Source: Chamaelirium japonicum
Taxonomy: Eukaryota; Streptophyta; Magnoliopsida; Liliales; Melanthiaceae
NCBI GenBank assembly: GCA_947650365.1
Contig: OX393550.1
Location: 120,247,874-120,311,873 of the forward strand
DNA: 64,000 nucleotides
Direction of reading: 5' to 3'
The notes beneath the pieces were generated by a model. That model had not been told where the DNA came from, did not search any database, and was given only the letters and a program-made list of their open reading frames with translations. Positions 50,348-64,000 of the stretch are shown here, in pieces. Position 1 is the first letter of the stretch; every line of letters begins with the position of its first letter. The position numbers were made by a program, and so were the translations under genes.

Positions 50348-51298
50348 GCATTCAATTAGATTAAAATGAGCATTATACGGTCTGAAACAATCCAGAAGAT
50401 TGTGGTACAATCGGCTCAGTGAATATCTGTCTAGGGAAGGTTATAAAAATGACGCTATATGCCCATACGTATTTATTAAGAAATCCCAGAATAGATTTAC
50501 AATAGCAGTAGTATATATAAATGATATAAATCTAATAGGATCTTCCGAAGAGATTGAGAAGACTGCTGGCTATCTTAAAAAGGAGTTTGAAATGAAAGAC
50601 CTGGATAAGACAAAATTTTGCCTCAACCTGGAGATCGAACGCAGCAAGGATGGGACCTTGGTCCATCAAACAAAATATACTGAAAATCTCTTGAAGAGGT
50701 TTAATACGGATAAGTGTTATCCACTTAGTACACCCATGGTTGTAAGGTCTTTAGATGTTAACAAAGACCTATACAGGCCTAGAAAAGAAAATAAAGACGT
50801 CTTGGGTCCTGAAGTACCCTATTTAAGTACAATAGGTGTAATTCTTTATTTATATCAATGCACCAGATTTGATATTTCATTTTCTGTTAATCTACTTGCT
50901 AGATATAGCTCTACACCTACATATAGATATTGGAATGGTATAAAGCACATATTTAGATACCTAAAAGGAATATTTGATATTGGTTTATACTATTCATATA
51001 AAAGGACTAACCCAATTGGATATGTAGACTCTGGTTATTTATCTGATCCCCATAAGGGGAGATCACAAACATGTTATGTGTTTTTTAATAGTAATGCAGC
51101 ATGACTAGCTCACATTCAAAGTGGCTTCATCAAAGGCGACAGGACCAAGCATATCTCTCCGAAATTCTTCTACACCCATGAACTACAAGAGAAGGAAAAG
51201 ATTATTATAAAGCAGGTGAAATCAGCTGAGAACCAGCAGATCTCTTCATCAAGATGCTTCCAAAATCTACATTTCAAAAGTTGGTGCATCAGATTGGC
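50348..51298 (+). pseudogene. Copia reverse transcriptase and RNase H, partial
   Basis: ALYGLKQSRRLWYNRLSEYL is followed by VVYINDINLIGS, where active enzymes have YVDD, then EFEMKDLDKTKFCLNLEIE. The long open stretch (50400-51104) continues into RNase H (NPIGYVDSGYLSDPHKGRSQ). The end (KHISPKFFYTHELQEKEKI) is frameshifted. The N-terminal part of RT is truncated. Confidence 0.87.
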
Positions 51299-51778
51299 AT
51301 GAGGAGACTTCACCAAAAGAGCATGTGAATGTTATTTTAAATTGATGTATTAACAGGGTGGGAAGTAGCATCTTAAATGTATAAGGGGGAGGGAGTATTT
51401 TCTTTTGAAGATTGATGTAATCAATGCTTGTAATAGAATGTAGGATAAAGATGAGGGGAGCATCATGCAGATGCAGATGGAGACATCCAGAAGAATGTCT
51501 TTTGCGCATTGTACTCTTTTTCCTGTGATGAGGTTTTTCCCAAAGGGTTTTCCCATTGAAAGGTTTTAATGAAGCAGTGTAAGTCGCACCCACTAAGATT
51601 CCAGAAGAATCTGAGATTCCAGACGGATCTGTTCCTGAAGAACTATGTTCCTGAAGAACTACGTTCCTGAAGAACGCATTGTACTCTTTTTTCTTCACTA
51701 AAGGTTTTGTCTCATTGGGTTTTCCTTAGTAAGGTTTTAACGAGGCAATGTTTTGAAAAGTGGGCATCCAAGGGAGAG

Positions 51779-54211
<2,433 letters not shown>

Positions 54212-54217
54212 AAGGCT

Positions 54218-54973
<756 letters not shown>

Positions 54974-54975
54974 AT

Positions 54976-55352
54976 ATAATATAATATAATATTTTAGGGT
55001 TTTTTTGGGGGGGACAAACATGAAGAGACAAATTAACAGCAGTGATTGATTTGCCAAAATACAAAGAAGGGTCAATATTCATCACCTAGAAAATCATTCC
55101 GTGCAGGATTAAACAGACAACTGTTATTGCATTCCATAATTGGGTTAGATTAAACAAACAGTTTTGATTCAATCCGCGACCCTCTCTCTCCAGATCAGCA
55201 CACCCCCTCCCGCTCCTCTCTTTCCTGCGACCCTCTCTTTAGATGGAAACCCCCGGCCATAACCACCCCCCTCCCTCTCCTCTCTCTCCGGATTCGCGAC
55301 CCCCTCTCCATCTCTATACGTAGATGGAAACATCCCCTTCCTACTCCAATCT
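54976..55352. other. No gene recognised
   Basis: A short T/G-rich stretch is followed by AT-rich sequence, then CT-rich DNA with three similar blocks around CTCTCTCTCCGGATTCGCGACC and TAGATGGAAACCCCC. The same TAGATGGAAAC block recurs at 56118, beyond the hAT. Confidence 0.5.
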
Positions 55353-55360
55353 CTCCCATG

Positions 55361-56049
55361 TAGGGGTGTTCATGGTTCGAGTTGGTTCGGTTTTTTAATA
55401 AATTTGGAACCGAACTGAAGTTGATCGGTTCTCTAGAAAATGGAACCGAACCAAACCATTCCTTGGTAAAAACCAAACCGAACCGAACCAAACCGGAAAA
55501 GTTCGGTTTGGTTCGGTTCGGTTCTGCAGGTCTTTCAAATCGCTCGTCATCACACTGTGAGGCGTGAATGGTTAAGCTGCTAAGTTGGTTCAGATTTCAT
55601 TTTTAAGCCTTTAACTTTGGGTGCTGCTATTTGCCCTTATAGAATTACTAGTAACACCCTTAATTTTTCACTTTGAGATATTTCATAAGTTGGGATTTGG
55701 GGGTGCTAGTAATCATGTGGGTAACACCCTTCACTTTTCAGTTTCATCACACCGTTGAACACTTGAAAGTTTTGAATGCATCAAATGGTAGTAATTGGGG
55801 TCACCACCATGTAATGTACAATATTAGTGAGACTGTACACTGTATAGTAGTAACTACTGAGGTTATAGTACCAATGGTTTGGATTGGGTTGGTTCGGGTT
55901 AAAAAACTCACAACCCAGAACTGAACCGACCATAGCTGGTTTTTTTTTTGGAACCGAACCAAACCGAACGGTCAAAAATACCCGATCCAAACCGAACCAA
56001 ATAGACTGGTTCGGTTCGGCGGGTCAACCCGAACCGATGAACACCCCTA
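55361..56049. mobile_element. Non-autonomous hAT element (689 bp)
   Basis: Ends TAGGGGTGTTCATGGTTCG and CGATGAACACCCCTA (inverse). Perfect 8-bp TSDs, CTCCCATG, lie at 55353-55360 and 56050-56057. GGTTCGGTTCGG words fill both subterminal regions in opposite orientation. This terminus is common among plant hAT MITEs. No transposase. Confidence 0.92.
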
Positions 56050-56057
56050 CTCCCATG

Positions 56058-56058
56058 A

Positions 56059-56097
<39 letters not shown>

Positions 56098-56264
56098 GCG
56101 AAACCCCCCCTCTCTCTAGATGGAAACCCCCCGGTCACAAACACGCCCTCAGATCGACTCGGAATGCCAAAAGCCAAAGATCTGATCAGATCCCCCCAAC
56201 TATCTTGAGCTCGCTTGTCGATTTCCTTGATCTGGGTTTCTTCTTCACCTCCCCTATTTTCAGA
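56058..56264 (+). pseudogene. 5' flank of a C2H2 zinc-finger gene fragment
   Basis: CT-rich leader-like sequence (TTGATCTGGGTTTCTTCTTCACC) runs to an A at 56264, where a Helitron is inserted. Beyond the Helitron (59723) the sequence continues TGGAGAAGG, so the A^T insertion site lies at the ATG of the zinc-finger fragment. Confidence 0.55.
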
Positions 56265-56269
56265 CTAGT

Positions 56270-56780
56270 GCATTCCTGTGCCTGTCGGCACTGCAGCGGG
56301 CCGCCTTCGGCGGCAACACACCTGTCAGCAATACTGCGGACCGCCTTCGGCGGCAAAACACCCCCTGGGCATCACCACCCCCACCCCCACCGTCGTATGC
56401 GACGACAACACACTTGACCGCCTTCGGCATGCCCGTGCCTGTTGGCACTGCAGCGGGCCGCCTTCGGCGGCAACACACCTGCCAACAATGCAACGGGCCG
56501 CCATCGGCGGCAACACCCCCCGATTGGTACGAAGCGGGCAACCATCGCCCCACCCCCCCAACCCCCGAACCCAAATCTTTTGCCCATTTATCTGCCCCAT
56601 TGTCTACCCCCCAAGTCATAGTCATCCGTAGCACTGCACTCGGTCCGAACCGGCAGTCAAAGAAATAGCTTTATCGTCGGTCAAGGATGGCATGCACGTG
56701 CCTGTCGGTACTGCAGCGGGCAGCCTTCAACGACAATACACCTGTCGGGCCGTCTTCGGCGACAAGACACCCCCCGATTG
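56270..56780 (-). repeat. GC-rich repeats at the Helitron 3' end
   Basis: The word CTGCAGCGGGCCGCCTTCGG, or close variants, and GGCGGCAACACACCTG recur several times, with CCCCCGATTGGCACGAAGCG twice. These parallel the plus-strand block at 1655-2005. Confidence 0.8.
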
Positions 56781-58330
56781 GCACGAAGCGGGCAACCACC
56801 ACCCCACCCCTCAACCCCCGAACCCAAATCTTCTACACCATTTATTTGTACCCCAAGTCACAGTTGTCCGTTGCACCCATACCTGACCCGTGCATCGCAT
56901 TCAGTCCGACCGTACCGACAAGAATAGAAACAGATGTGATTGACCCTCCAATGATCTACCCAGCATCCGATCATAGTGTGCGATGGGTTCAATAGACACC
57001 TGTGAAACATTTGATAATATTTTGTGAGTAGCATCGACATTGCAGGATCCGTCTCTCTCTGGTTGCACCGCCGACAACTATACCACATTGGGATTGCCCG
57101 ATCGGTGCATCAAACTTAAGCCCAAACCGACATGCAAAGGAACAACTGCATTGAGGTGCAAAGCAAGCCAATAAGACAACCCTTTGCATGCCAATTTGGG
57201 CCGACTACGATTCATCATGCGTTTGTATCGATTATTTGCATCATATTGTATTAAAATCGATCATTTAGATTGGTGATCAAGTTTATTTCTGGTAATAATA
57301 ATAACCTCAAGTGACTAAAATGTCAATTTGGGGTTCATTATTGTTAATTTATTTGTCTTTTAAATTATGATACCAAGAATACATTTAAGACACCTTATCA
57401 AAGAGTCTGCCAAGGGACTACTTTTATATATTTTGTAGAGTATTCTAAAGCACAAAATAAAATTACATGTTCCATGCTATGATTATTTCCTACACAGTCA
57501 AATTTGGAGCCAAATAGTACATATCCATATATAGAAGAATTTTTAAATATTTTCAACGAAAACACGAAGGAATCTCTATATACATGTGATCCCTGTGAGA
57601 GAAGTTTCCCCCCACGCAACCTCTGCCCGAGTTGTCACGGGCTGCATCCTTGGCAAATCCAGTGGCCCAAGAAGTTTCATCATTCACCAATTGCTCTGCC
57701 TCTACAGATGTACCCAAAAAAATAATAATCTAATTAATCTTTTTAAATTAGAACAATGAAAAAAAGCCTAAAATTTTTAAACCCAAATAAAACATCACAC
57801 ATGGAAAACATGCCGGCCCGACTGGAATCGTCTAGAGAGGTTGAAGAGGTGTAGCATCGAAGAGGTGTGGTGACGGGATTTGGATCGGAAGCCCAAAGTC
57901 CATTATCCCACTTAACAAAATTCACACCTTCAAGCTATATACATCAGTATTTAGACGAAAAACAACTAACAGCAAGAAAAAAGTCTCTCTCTCTCTTTCT
58001 CTCTCTCTCCACTGTTATGTGAAGCCCATGGAAGAATTTTATTGAAGGGGAACTGAGTGATTAGGGTTTTTACCTTGGTCGATAGTGGGATTTGTCGCTA
58101 CCGGAGCTAGGTCGAGGTCGATCATTGCTGGAGAAGAGAGGAGACCATTTAGCCATCATATGATTGAATTAAAAAAATATATATCAGTGAACCAATTATC
58201 AATGAATTTTAAAAAAAAGAAAACGAAGAGATGGAATTCCCATATTCCCAAATCCCAATTCCACAGTCCGTTTCTGTTTTATTGCTAAATAAAAATTTTG
58301 AACAGAGGTGGAAATAATGTTTACTGAATA
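56780..58330. other. Unassigned Helitron interior
   Basis: The sequence is AT-rich with several short open frames (e.g. 57504-57725) and no recognised motif. Because Helitrons capture host DNA these could be gene pieces, but nothing here supports a name. Confidence 0.4.
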
Positions 58331-58334
58331 AAAA

Positions 58335-58445
58335 TTCCCATAAAGTCAACTCAAAACCCATGCGAGATCTTGCAAATAGGAAACAGGGGATCTCGAAGTC
58401 AACTCAAAACCCATGCGAGATCATGCAAATAGGAATTGAGAAGAT
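58335..58445 (+). repeat. ~55-bp tandem duplication
   Basis: AAGTCAACTCAAAACCCATG followed by CGAGATC-TGCAAATAGGAA occurs twice in succession with one or two differences. Confidence 0.85.
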
Positions 58446-58499
58446 GGGATCCAAATGCTGAGCAAAGGTCGAAATAAAGTTTGCTGAAAAAAAAAATCC

Positions 58500-58892
58500 C
58501 AGATCTGATCAGTAGCCGGTGGGAGTTCCTGAAACAAAGAATCAAAAAAACAAAAAAGAGAAACAGCGAATCGAAGTGGGAGAGAGAGAGAGAGAAGCTA
58601 GAAAAAATACTTTAATCAGAGATGGAGGAATTGATTGCATTCGAATAGAGAAAAAAAAAAACAAAGACAAACAGAGAATTGAAGATGGCTGCTGCAGATC
58701 CTTCCCCCTTCCTCTTCTTCCTCGATGGCTGCTGCAGATCCGGTGGAGACGGAGCTCCTCGTGCAGATTCGGTGAAAAAAAAATCCCAGATCTAATCAGC
58801 AGCCGGTGGGAGTTCCTGAAACAAAGAATCAAAAAAACAAAAAAGAGAAATAGAGAATCGAAGTGGGAGAGAGAGAGAGAGAGAGAAGCCGA
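58500..58892 (+). repeat. ~95-bp direct repeat, copies 287 bp apart
   Basis: AGCCGGTGGGAGTTCCTGAA...ACAAAGAATCAAAAAAAC...GAATCGAAGTGGGAGAGAG occurs at ~58503-58600 and ~58790-58890 with few differences. Both copies end in (GA)n. Confidence 0.9.
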
Positions 58893-59115
58893 AGAGGAAG
58901 GCGGGGAGGTGGGCGTGGCCGGGGTCGCGGCAGACGGAGAGGAAGAAGGAGAGGGAGGCGGCGGCGACGGACTCCATGTCGCCGAGGTAGCAGCGGACGC
59001 CGTCGGAACGGCCGTGGCCGAGGAGGTCAGCGCAGAAGACGGCGTAGCCCCAGTTGGCGTAGGCGATGGCGATCTTCTGGAAGAGCCAGCCAGAGTCGGA
59101 GCGGTGGGGGAGCGC
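58888..59115 (-). pseudogene. Alpha/beta-hydrolase (monoacylglycerol lipase-like) gene fragment
   Basis: The minus strand encodes GWLFQKIAIAYANWGYAVF, then ADLLGHGRSDGVRCYLGD, MESVAAASLSFFLSV and LPAFLFG. This is the part of plant monoacylglycerol lipase/caffeoylshikimate esterase-like proteins just before the catalytic GxSxG serine, where family members continue ESMGG. Here the frame runs into (GA)n after LFG, so the nucleophile elbow is absent. It is GC-rich (third positions mostly G/C), unlike its surroundings, consistent with capture of host exon by the Helitron. Upstream residues fade after SDSG. Confidence 0.85.
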
Positions 59116-59167
59116 TATTTAGGGGTTTTCATCTGGGGAGAGGGAGCGGATTTAGGGGGTTCCATTT

Positions 59168-59174
59168 GGGGACG

Positions 59175-59252
<78 letters not shown>
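59168..59252. repeat. (GA)n microsatellite, ~85 bp
   Basis: A nearly perfect GA run near the Helitron 5' end, with one AA interruption. A related tract occupies the same place (CT) in Helitron copy 1. Confidence 0.95.
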
Positions 59253-59254
<2 letters not shown>

Positions 59255-59721
59255 AGGGCCAACGGACGGTTGTGCATGGGTGCAATGACCCGATTGAGAG
59301 AGGAAGAAGGCTGAGAGAGGGAGAAGGGCGGGAATTAGTGAAGCAGGAGCGGGATTTGGGGAGGGGCTTCTATCTCTCTCTCTCTCTCTCTCAGATCAGA
59401 CTGTGCGGGATTTGGAAAGCGGGAGCGGGATTTGGGGAGGGGATGGTGAGGACAGCTGTGATCAGGGCGTTTTATGCATCGGAAGGCTTTGAGATTAGGA
59501 AGGAATGGAGATATGCGGACTCGGATCGATCGGGCTCTCTCTCTCAACGGTTGTGATCACAGCATTTTAAATTTTGAATTTCGGATCAGCTCTAATTTTA
59601 ATTAACGAGATTTAAAACTGAAGAGAGAGATCGACGGCTCTGATCAATTTTTTTTTTGTCTAGTCAGCATTTGGTGCCATTTTGTCTAGTCAGCACGAAA
59701 GCGCCGTGCCATGTTATATAG

Positions 59722-59856
59722 ATGGAGAAGGATCAGGAGTAGAAGCATCGCTGCAAGGTCTGCAGGAAGTGCTTCCCCTGCGGGCAGTCCCTCGGCGGCC
59801 ACATGAGGTCCCACCTGCCGATGAACTCGCTGGACGCCGATGAGCGGCTGCTGTAG
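59722..59856 (+). pseudogene. C2H2 zinc-finger protein fragment (ZAT-like), N-terminal
   Basis: An ATG (59722) starts MEKDQE, then an in-frame TAG (59740), then HRCKVC...GQSLGGHMRSH. The cysteines and histidines are spaced C-X2-C-X12-H-X3-H, the plant EPF/ZAT-type finger (usual QALGGH, here QSLGGH). A second stop lies at 59854. Such proteins are nuclear transcription regulators, usually with two to four fingers; only the first remains. The Helitron at 56265-59722 is inserted exactly at its start codon. Confidence 0.8.
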
Positions 59857-60598
59857 AGTGGCCGGAGCTTAATGGGTTTCGGGATCGGATTCGTCGCCGG
59901 TGGGGTCTTCCGTAGTCAGTAGGCTCTCTCTCTCTCTCTCTCTAAATATAGCAGGGCTTTTCCATTGCCGGTGGGGTCAAGGTCGTCACCGGTGAACACT
60001 TTGGGGAGCTCTCTTTCTGTCCCTCTCCCTCTCGGCCAGTTAACATGATGGGAAGGCGAGATCCAATGGGGAGGGCCCCCTCCCCTCCCAGATCTGCGAT
60101 GAAGAAGAGAGGGGAGGAGGCCAGAGGCCCTCCTCCTCCGACGGGATGCAGCAAAGTGCGGCCCCTCCTCTGCCGGCTTCGAACAAACAAAGCAAGGTCC
60201 TCCTCCTCTGGCAAGATACAACAAAGCCAAGAAGGAGAGGGGGCTTTGCCCCTCTCCTCATCCTCTGGGGGGGCATCAAAGAAGAGAGGGAGAGGCTCCA
60301 ACACCCTCTCCAACTGGGTGAGGGAGATGGGATAACGATCGATCCTCACAGGCCCTGCAATCCCTCTCCGGTGATGGATTCCTGTGTCTCCAATTCGTTC
60401 TCGCTCTCCCTCACTTTTGCCTTGCTGCGTTTTGTGGCTCCTAGATTTTTGAGTTTGCCCTATAGAGTGATCTGGTTCCCAAATTGCATCTCTCTCTCTC
60501 TCTCTCTCTCATGCCTATAAAATTTCAGGTGATGAAGAGCTACTCCGCCTATAAAATTTCCAACATTGCCTTCGTTTGACTCCTCGAAGCTTCGACCC
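59857..60598. other. No gene recognised
   Basis: This GC-rich then CT-rich sequence has two (CT)n tracts (59923-59942, 60489-60510) and several shadow ORFs. GGTGGGGTC and CTCCTCCTC words repeat. It may be the 3' remainder of the zinc-finger locus or captured DNA, but nothing distinguishes these. Confidence 0.4.
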
Positions 60599-60601
60599 TT
60601 A

Positions 60602-61075
60602 GAGCATCTCCAACGGGCTCCGAGTGGGCCTCTGAAGACCGACGTGGCACGCGGAAGAAGTGAAGCCGCTCCAACTGGCTCTGAGCGGATGTCTGAAGGC
60701 CTACGTGGCATGCCACGTTGGCCACGTGCGGCCCGGACCTCTGAAGCCCTCCACATACAACAGAGGTCCTTCGGAGCCTCCGAGCGAATAAAAAATTCTG
60801 TGTTTTTATAAAAAATCCCCCCGGACGTTCATAAATTATGTTATATATATATATATATCAAAACATGTACTTTTCAACGGATTTGGTGTAGATTTGGAGA
60901 CTTTGGATAACTTGTAAATATATAGGGTGTTTGATGCAAAATGGCTCGGGTATCCAATTCGGAGGCCATTGGAGCTGAACCTCTCAACTAGGATACCTCT
61001 CAATGAGGTGGCAACAAAAAATGGGCCCCACGTTCTTAGGAGGTGCTCCTTGTTCGGAGCCCGTTGGAGATGCTC
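60602..61075. mobile_element. Tourist/PIF-Harbinger-like MITE (474 bp)
   Basis: Terminal inverted repeats: GAGCATCTCCAACGGGCTCCG on the left (TIR written from 60602, trimmed) and GGAGCCCGTTGGAGATGCTC on the right. Each side is bounded by TTA (60599-60601 and 61076-61078), the 3-bp TSD typical of PIF/Harbinger. A (TA)n run of ~17 bp lies in the middle. No coding sequence. Confidence 0.9.
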
Positions 61076-61078
61076 TTA

Positions 61079-62959
61079 CCGGAATCTGATACCAAGTAAG
61101 TGCCCCGAAATCCCTTATCTTTATATTCTTTTTTTTTTGTTTTAAGTGGGCATGCATCTCTATCTATCTTCACTCAGACATCAACTTTACTCAGGTCCTT
61201 TTTCTCTTTGAAGAGGAATTCGAGATATAAAATGTAGCAGATCGTGGTAACGAGAGGAGTAGAGTGTGGGTTTTGCAGGTTCAACAGATTCTTTGATTTG
61301 AACCTTCTTGCTTTTAATTAGCTTTTGACTTCAGATCTGCGGAATAGATAATAACATCTATGGTTCTATTGTTTCACTTTGGGGTGGCTTCTATGGTCCT
61401 TCATATACCATTTTATTTGTGTTGTAGCAGAGGATGTAGGTCAACAATATATGGAGTAGATGATGCCACTGTCTTCCCTTTGCTGGAGAAATCCAATTTT
61501 GGTCGAGTCGACTTTTGCAACTAGGAAGTCGCCTCTTTTAATTCTCATAGTGAAATCTCAGGTGGGTGATAAAGTTGGGATCTTTGATTTGTTAGTTCTG
61601 TTTTTATCTAATTTCTCTCTCTATGGATTTTTTTTTCTTCAGAATTGTTTTATGTTCCAATCTGGGTTCCACTTCCTTTCGCTTTAAAATTTTTTAAAAT
61701 TTAACTTTTATGAAAAATTACCAATTTAAACCTACAAATTTAATTGAAACTTAGTCTTTTTTGAGAAATAAAAAACTTATTGTCTTTATGTTTTCCTCTT
61801 ATACTTATTTTGGATCCATGAAATGAAAATTATTTTGGTTGCGGACAAGCATTTGATGTTTTCCTCTTATTCCATCTCATGTTCCCTTTCCATCTCAGAT
61901 TCAGTGCATCAGGGTCCTGGCGGGCGGTGCTCGAGAGGAAGAAGAGCGTGGTGCTGGGGTCTCAAATCGGATCTGGGAACACCCTATCTTATATGCTCCC
62001 ATTGTTTACATAGGTTTTAAGACATCACTTGGTCATTGGATTGAATCAATTGAATGTTGTTCAAAGTGATGAATTGTTAGTTGGAGGAGCGTGTGGGGAG
62101 GATTCGAAGGGGCCCTCTTTGGTGCGCTAGGGTATGGAAATACGGTGGATGCTAGAAGTTATTGAAGAAGCTAAGGAGCAAAGAGGGCCTCCGCATTTCT
62201 TCCCCCAGTCTTCAAAACAACAGCAGGGCTGAAGCATATAGAGGAAGATGGAGAGGGTCATGCAGTGTAAGCTTGCTCAGAGGAACACCCATGTGGTGAC
62301 TTCAGTACTTGCTCAGTCCACAACCTACTGACGATGATGGTACTCAACAAGCTTCTTTAGCATCAGACAATCCTAAAAAATGGTTACGAAGGAGATGAAA
62401 AGGCCTTTTAAGTTAGCTGTAAAGAATGTGGACATAGTATTGATGTTTGGTACAATGTGTTGTACCCTTAAGTTCCTGCTTTATTTAGGAATTAGTATGT
62501 TGCTCCTGTTTAAAATTCAAGGATTTTCGATCTCTAGGTAGTAAGCTGAGGTTTGGCTAGACTATTAGCACCTTTACATAATAATAAAGATTTTAAACTT
62601 GAAAGGTCAATTAAAGAAAGTACAACCATATATGTATTAATATAACTACAATTTAAAGTTCTTGATGGTTTTTGTCTAAAAACAGTGGTGCCACATCTAT
62701 TTGAACCAGTCTTCCCCATTATGTACTGCTCGATTGTGCTTGCTCTATTTAGATCAAGGATGCAAACCTTTGCACAACTATAAACACTATTGTGCTTGCT
62801 CTATTATGTGAATTGTTGTATTTTTTCTACAAGATTCTCATGGTCTGTCCCCTCCAATTACAAACACAACTATGTTTGTCGCAAACAAATTGAGTGCTAA
62901 CATCAAATAAAGGCCCTAATATAGAATTTTCACGCCTCCTAAGAATTTCTCATGCCTTT
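61079..62959. other. No gene recognised
   Basis: This AT-rich 1.9 kb shows intron-like T-rich stretches. A short GC-richer piece at 61915-61985 (VLAGGAREEEERGAGVSNRIW in one frame) and another at 62090-62230 (EAKEQRGPPHFFPQSS) may be exon remnants. I cannot name them. Confidence 0.4.
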
Positions 62960-63002
62960 TTGGCACTATAGTAGCTACCGAAAGCGGCCGCTGTAGTGCC
63001 AA
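62960..63002. repeat. 43-bp imperfect palindrome
   Basis: TTGGCACTATAGTAGC...GCCGCTGTAGTGCCAA folds on itself around ACCGAAAGCGG, with four mismatched pairs. It resembles joined CACTA-type ends but has no flanking element. Confidence 0.75.
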
Positions 63003-63432
63003 CATGCACATAAATTACTTTTATTCCCTAAACGGATGTTGCGATTATTTTCTACAGGGGCAGTCGCCGCAGAATCTGGCCATCCCACTAAAAGTGAACA
63101 CTATGAGTGAATATGGGCGTCGCTGACATATTTTGTTGCCTCCCCTACCACCTAAATGTGCTTAACTTTCAAAGGCGCTCGCTGTTGTACCCGCAATCAT
63201 CACAAATTTGCTTTCAAATAAGAATATTTGTTTAGATTAATTATTGAGACTGAACTGATATGAGGAAATTGTGTGCAAAATGCAGCTTCATGGGATAATA
63301 TGGAAAATGCTTTCCACAGTTGTTTATAGTGTTGGAGATTTTTTTTTTTTGAGAGAAAATAACATCCGTGAGTGGGGAGGGGGTTAGAGTATTGGAGATT
63401 ATTCCTTTCATAGAAGCAGCAAGACTCATTAG

Positions 63433-63624
63433 TTAATCCGGTATACAAGCACTTTGTTCATTGCATGTAGCCGTCAGAAAAGGCCAAAAGCCTTCTTCCA
63501 CATTGCATGGACTACAGCAAGCTTTATTTGGTGAATTTAGCTTCCTATCCAATGATTTGTTGACTTGGTAATCCGGGTGCTTATAAAACTCACCAAGTCC
63601 ACCGAGTGGAATTTTATTTAGCAA
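63433..63624 (-). other. Unassigned minus-strand ORF
   Basis: 63 codons with protein-like composition (GLGEFYKHPDYQVNKSLDRK, CNVEEGFWPFLTATC). It is not recognised. It lies within DNA next to a Helitron 3' end and could be a captured exon; equally it could be chance. Confidence 0.3.
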
Positions 63625-63779
63625 AAATTTTCACATCAGTTTGTGATTGGATATTGTACATATTATACTCGAGCAATAGGTTATCCCATGATAAAGCAAT
63701 TTTACATCACTAAAAGTAATTAAATTTGGATTAAATTTTACATCATTAGCAATTAATGTCCTTGTTGTCAAAATAATGT

Positions 63780-64000
63780 CACTGCTCTAGAAAGTTATTG
63801 CAACGCCCTCACAATCTTTTGCGTGCACTCAAAGTTTTTTGCCTCGAAATCTTTTGCCGCACTCGAAATATTTTGTTTCCACCCTTGAAATATTGTCACC
63901 TCACTCAAAATATTTTGACCACCTTTAAATATTATCGCTTTCCTCGAAATATGGCCCTCACCCACGAAATCTTTTGCGTGTCGATAGACACGGGCATTAC
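63780..64000 (+). mobile_element. Helitron 3' end, cut by the window edge
   Basis: The last bases contain a perfect stem-loop, CGTGTCGATAGACACG (63979-63994), then GGCATTAC at the edge; the CTAG expected next would begin with that last C. The preceding ~200 bp (CTCGAAATATTTTG words) is the reverse complement of the zone right of the Helitron end at 32246, so both belong to one family on opposite strands. The 5' end was not found. Confidence 0.7.

Larger units (their letters stand above)
56265..59722 (-). mobile_element. Helitron family A, copy 2 (3.46 kb) with captured hydrolase fragment
   Basis: On the minus strand it starts TCTATATAACATGG (from 59722) and ends with stem-loop GTGCCGACAGGCAC, AGGAATGCA, then CTAG (56268-56265), between A and T. 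Both ends match the Helitron at 669-2013. Inside are GC-rich 3' repeats (56270-56770), unassigned AT-rich DNA (56780-58300), duplicated segments, a hydrolase gene fragment and (GA)n tracts. No Rep/helicase, so it is non-autonomous. Confidence 0.88.

Noticed and set aside
58519..59556. 345-codon plus-strand ORF
   Set aside because: It runs through (GA)n tracts and antisense to the recognisable hydrolase fragment, so it is a shadow.

Overview
This is plant nuclear DNA, very probably from a flowering plant. The evidence is one intact intron-containing Rab GTPase gene of the plant RABA5a type, LTR retrotransposons primed by initiator tRNA-Met, a Tat-clade Ty3/gypsy polymerase with two RNase H domains, Helitrons with TC/CTAG ends, and long (TA)n and (GA)n microsatellites. 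A monocot is plausible from repeat character, but I cannot name the species.

The only gene that looks functional is RABA5a (3170-3964, two exons, 228 residues). It lies between a small Helitron (669-2013) and a remnant Copia LTR. From about 5.7 kb to 31.6 kb the window is a stack of nested transposons. A satellite-like array of ~68-70 bp units (7.3-20.2 kb) was split by a 9.5 kb Copia element on the minus strand (9352-18887). A Tat-clade gypsy pol was then interrupted twice. One interruption is a solo Copia LTR (21728-25711) that carries a CACTA remnant with a 181-bp tandem array. The other is a ~3.1 kb solo LTR (26878-30939) that carries a hAT element. Target-site duplications (TSDs) and reading frames join across both insertions. 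The same ~68-70 bp satellite reappears, inverted, against the Tat integrase.

From 32.2 to 39.7 kb lies a probable minus-strand Helitron with pieces of a STE20-type kinase gene. After a foldback element and a solo LTR (42076-43461) comes the most unusual region, 43.9-55.0 kb. It is a chain of about ten elements (seven near-complete palindromes, a 300-bp Helitron, a 6.2 kb Copia, and an outer palindrome) set end to end with (TA)n tracts between them. Three of the palindromes share an internal ~27-bp inverted motif.

From 55.3 kb to the end there is a hAT element, a 3.46 kb Helitron inserted at the start codon of a zinc-finger gene fragment and carrying an alpha/beta-hydrolase fragment, a Tourist-like MITE (60602-61075), and the 3' end of another Helitron cut by the window edge. 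All coordinates and comparisons were made by eye.
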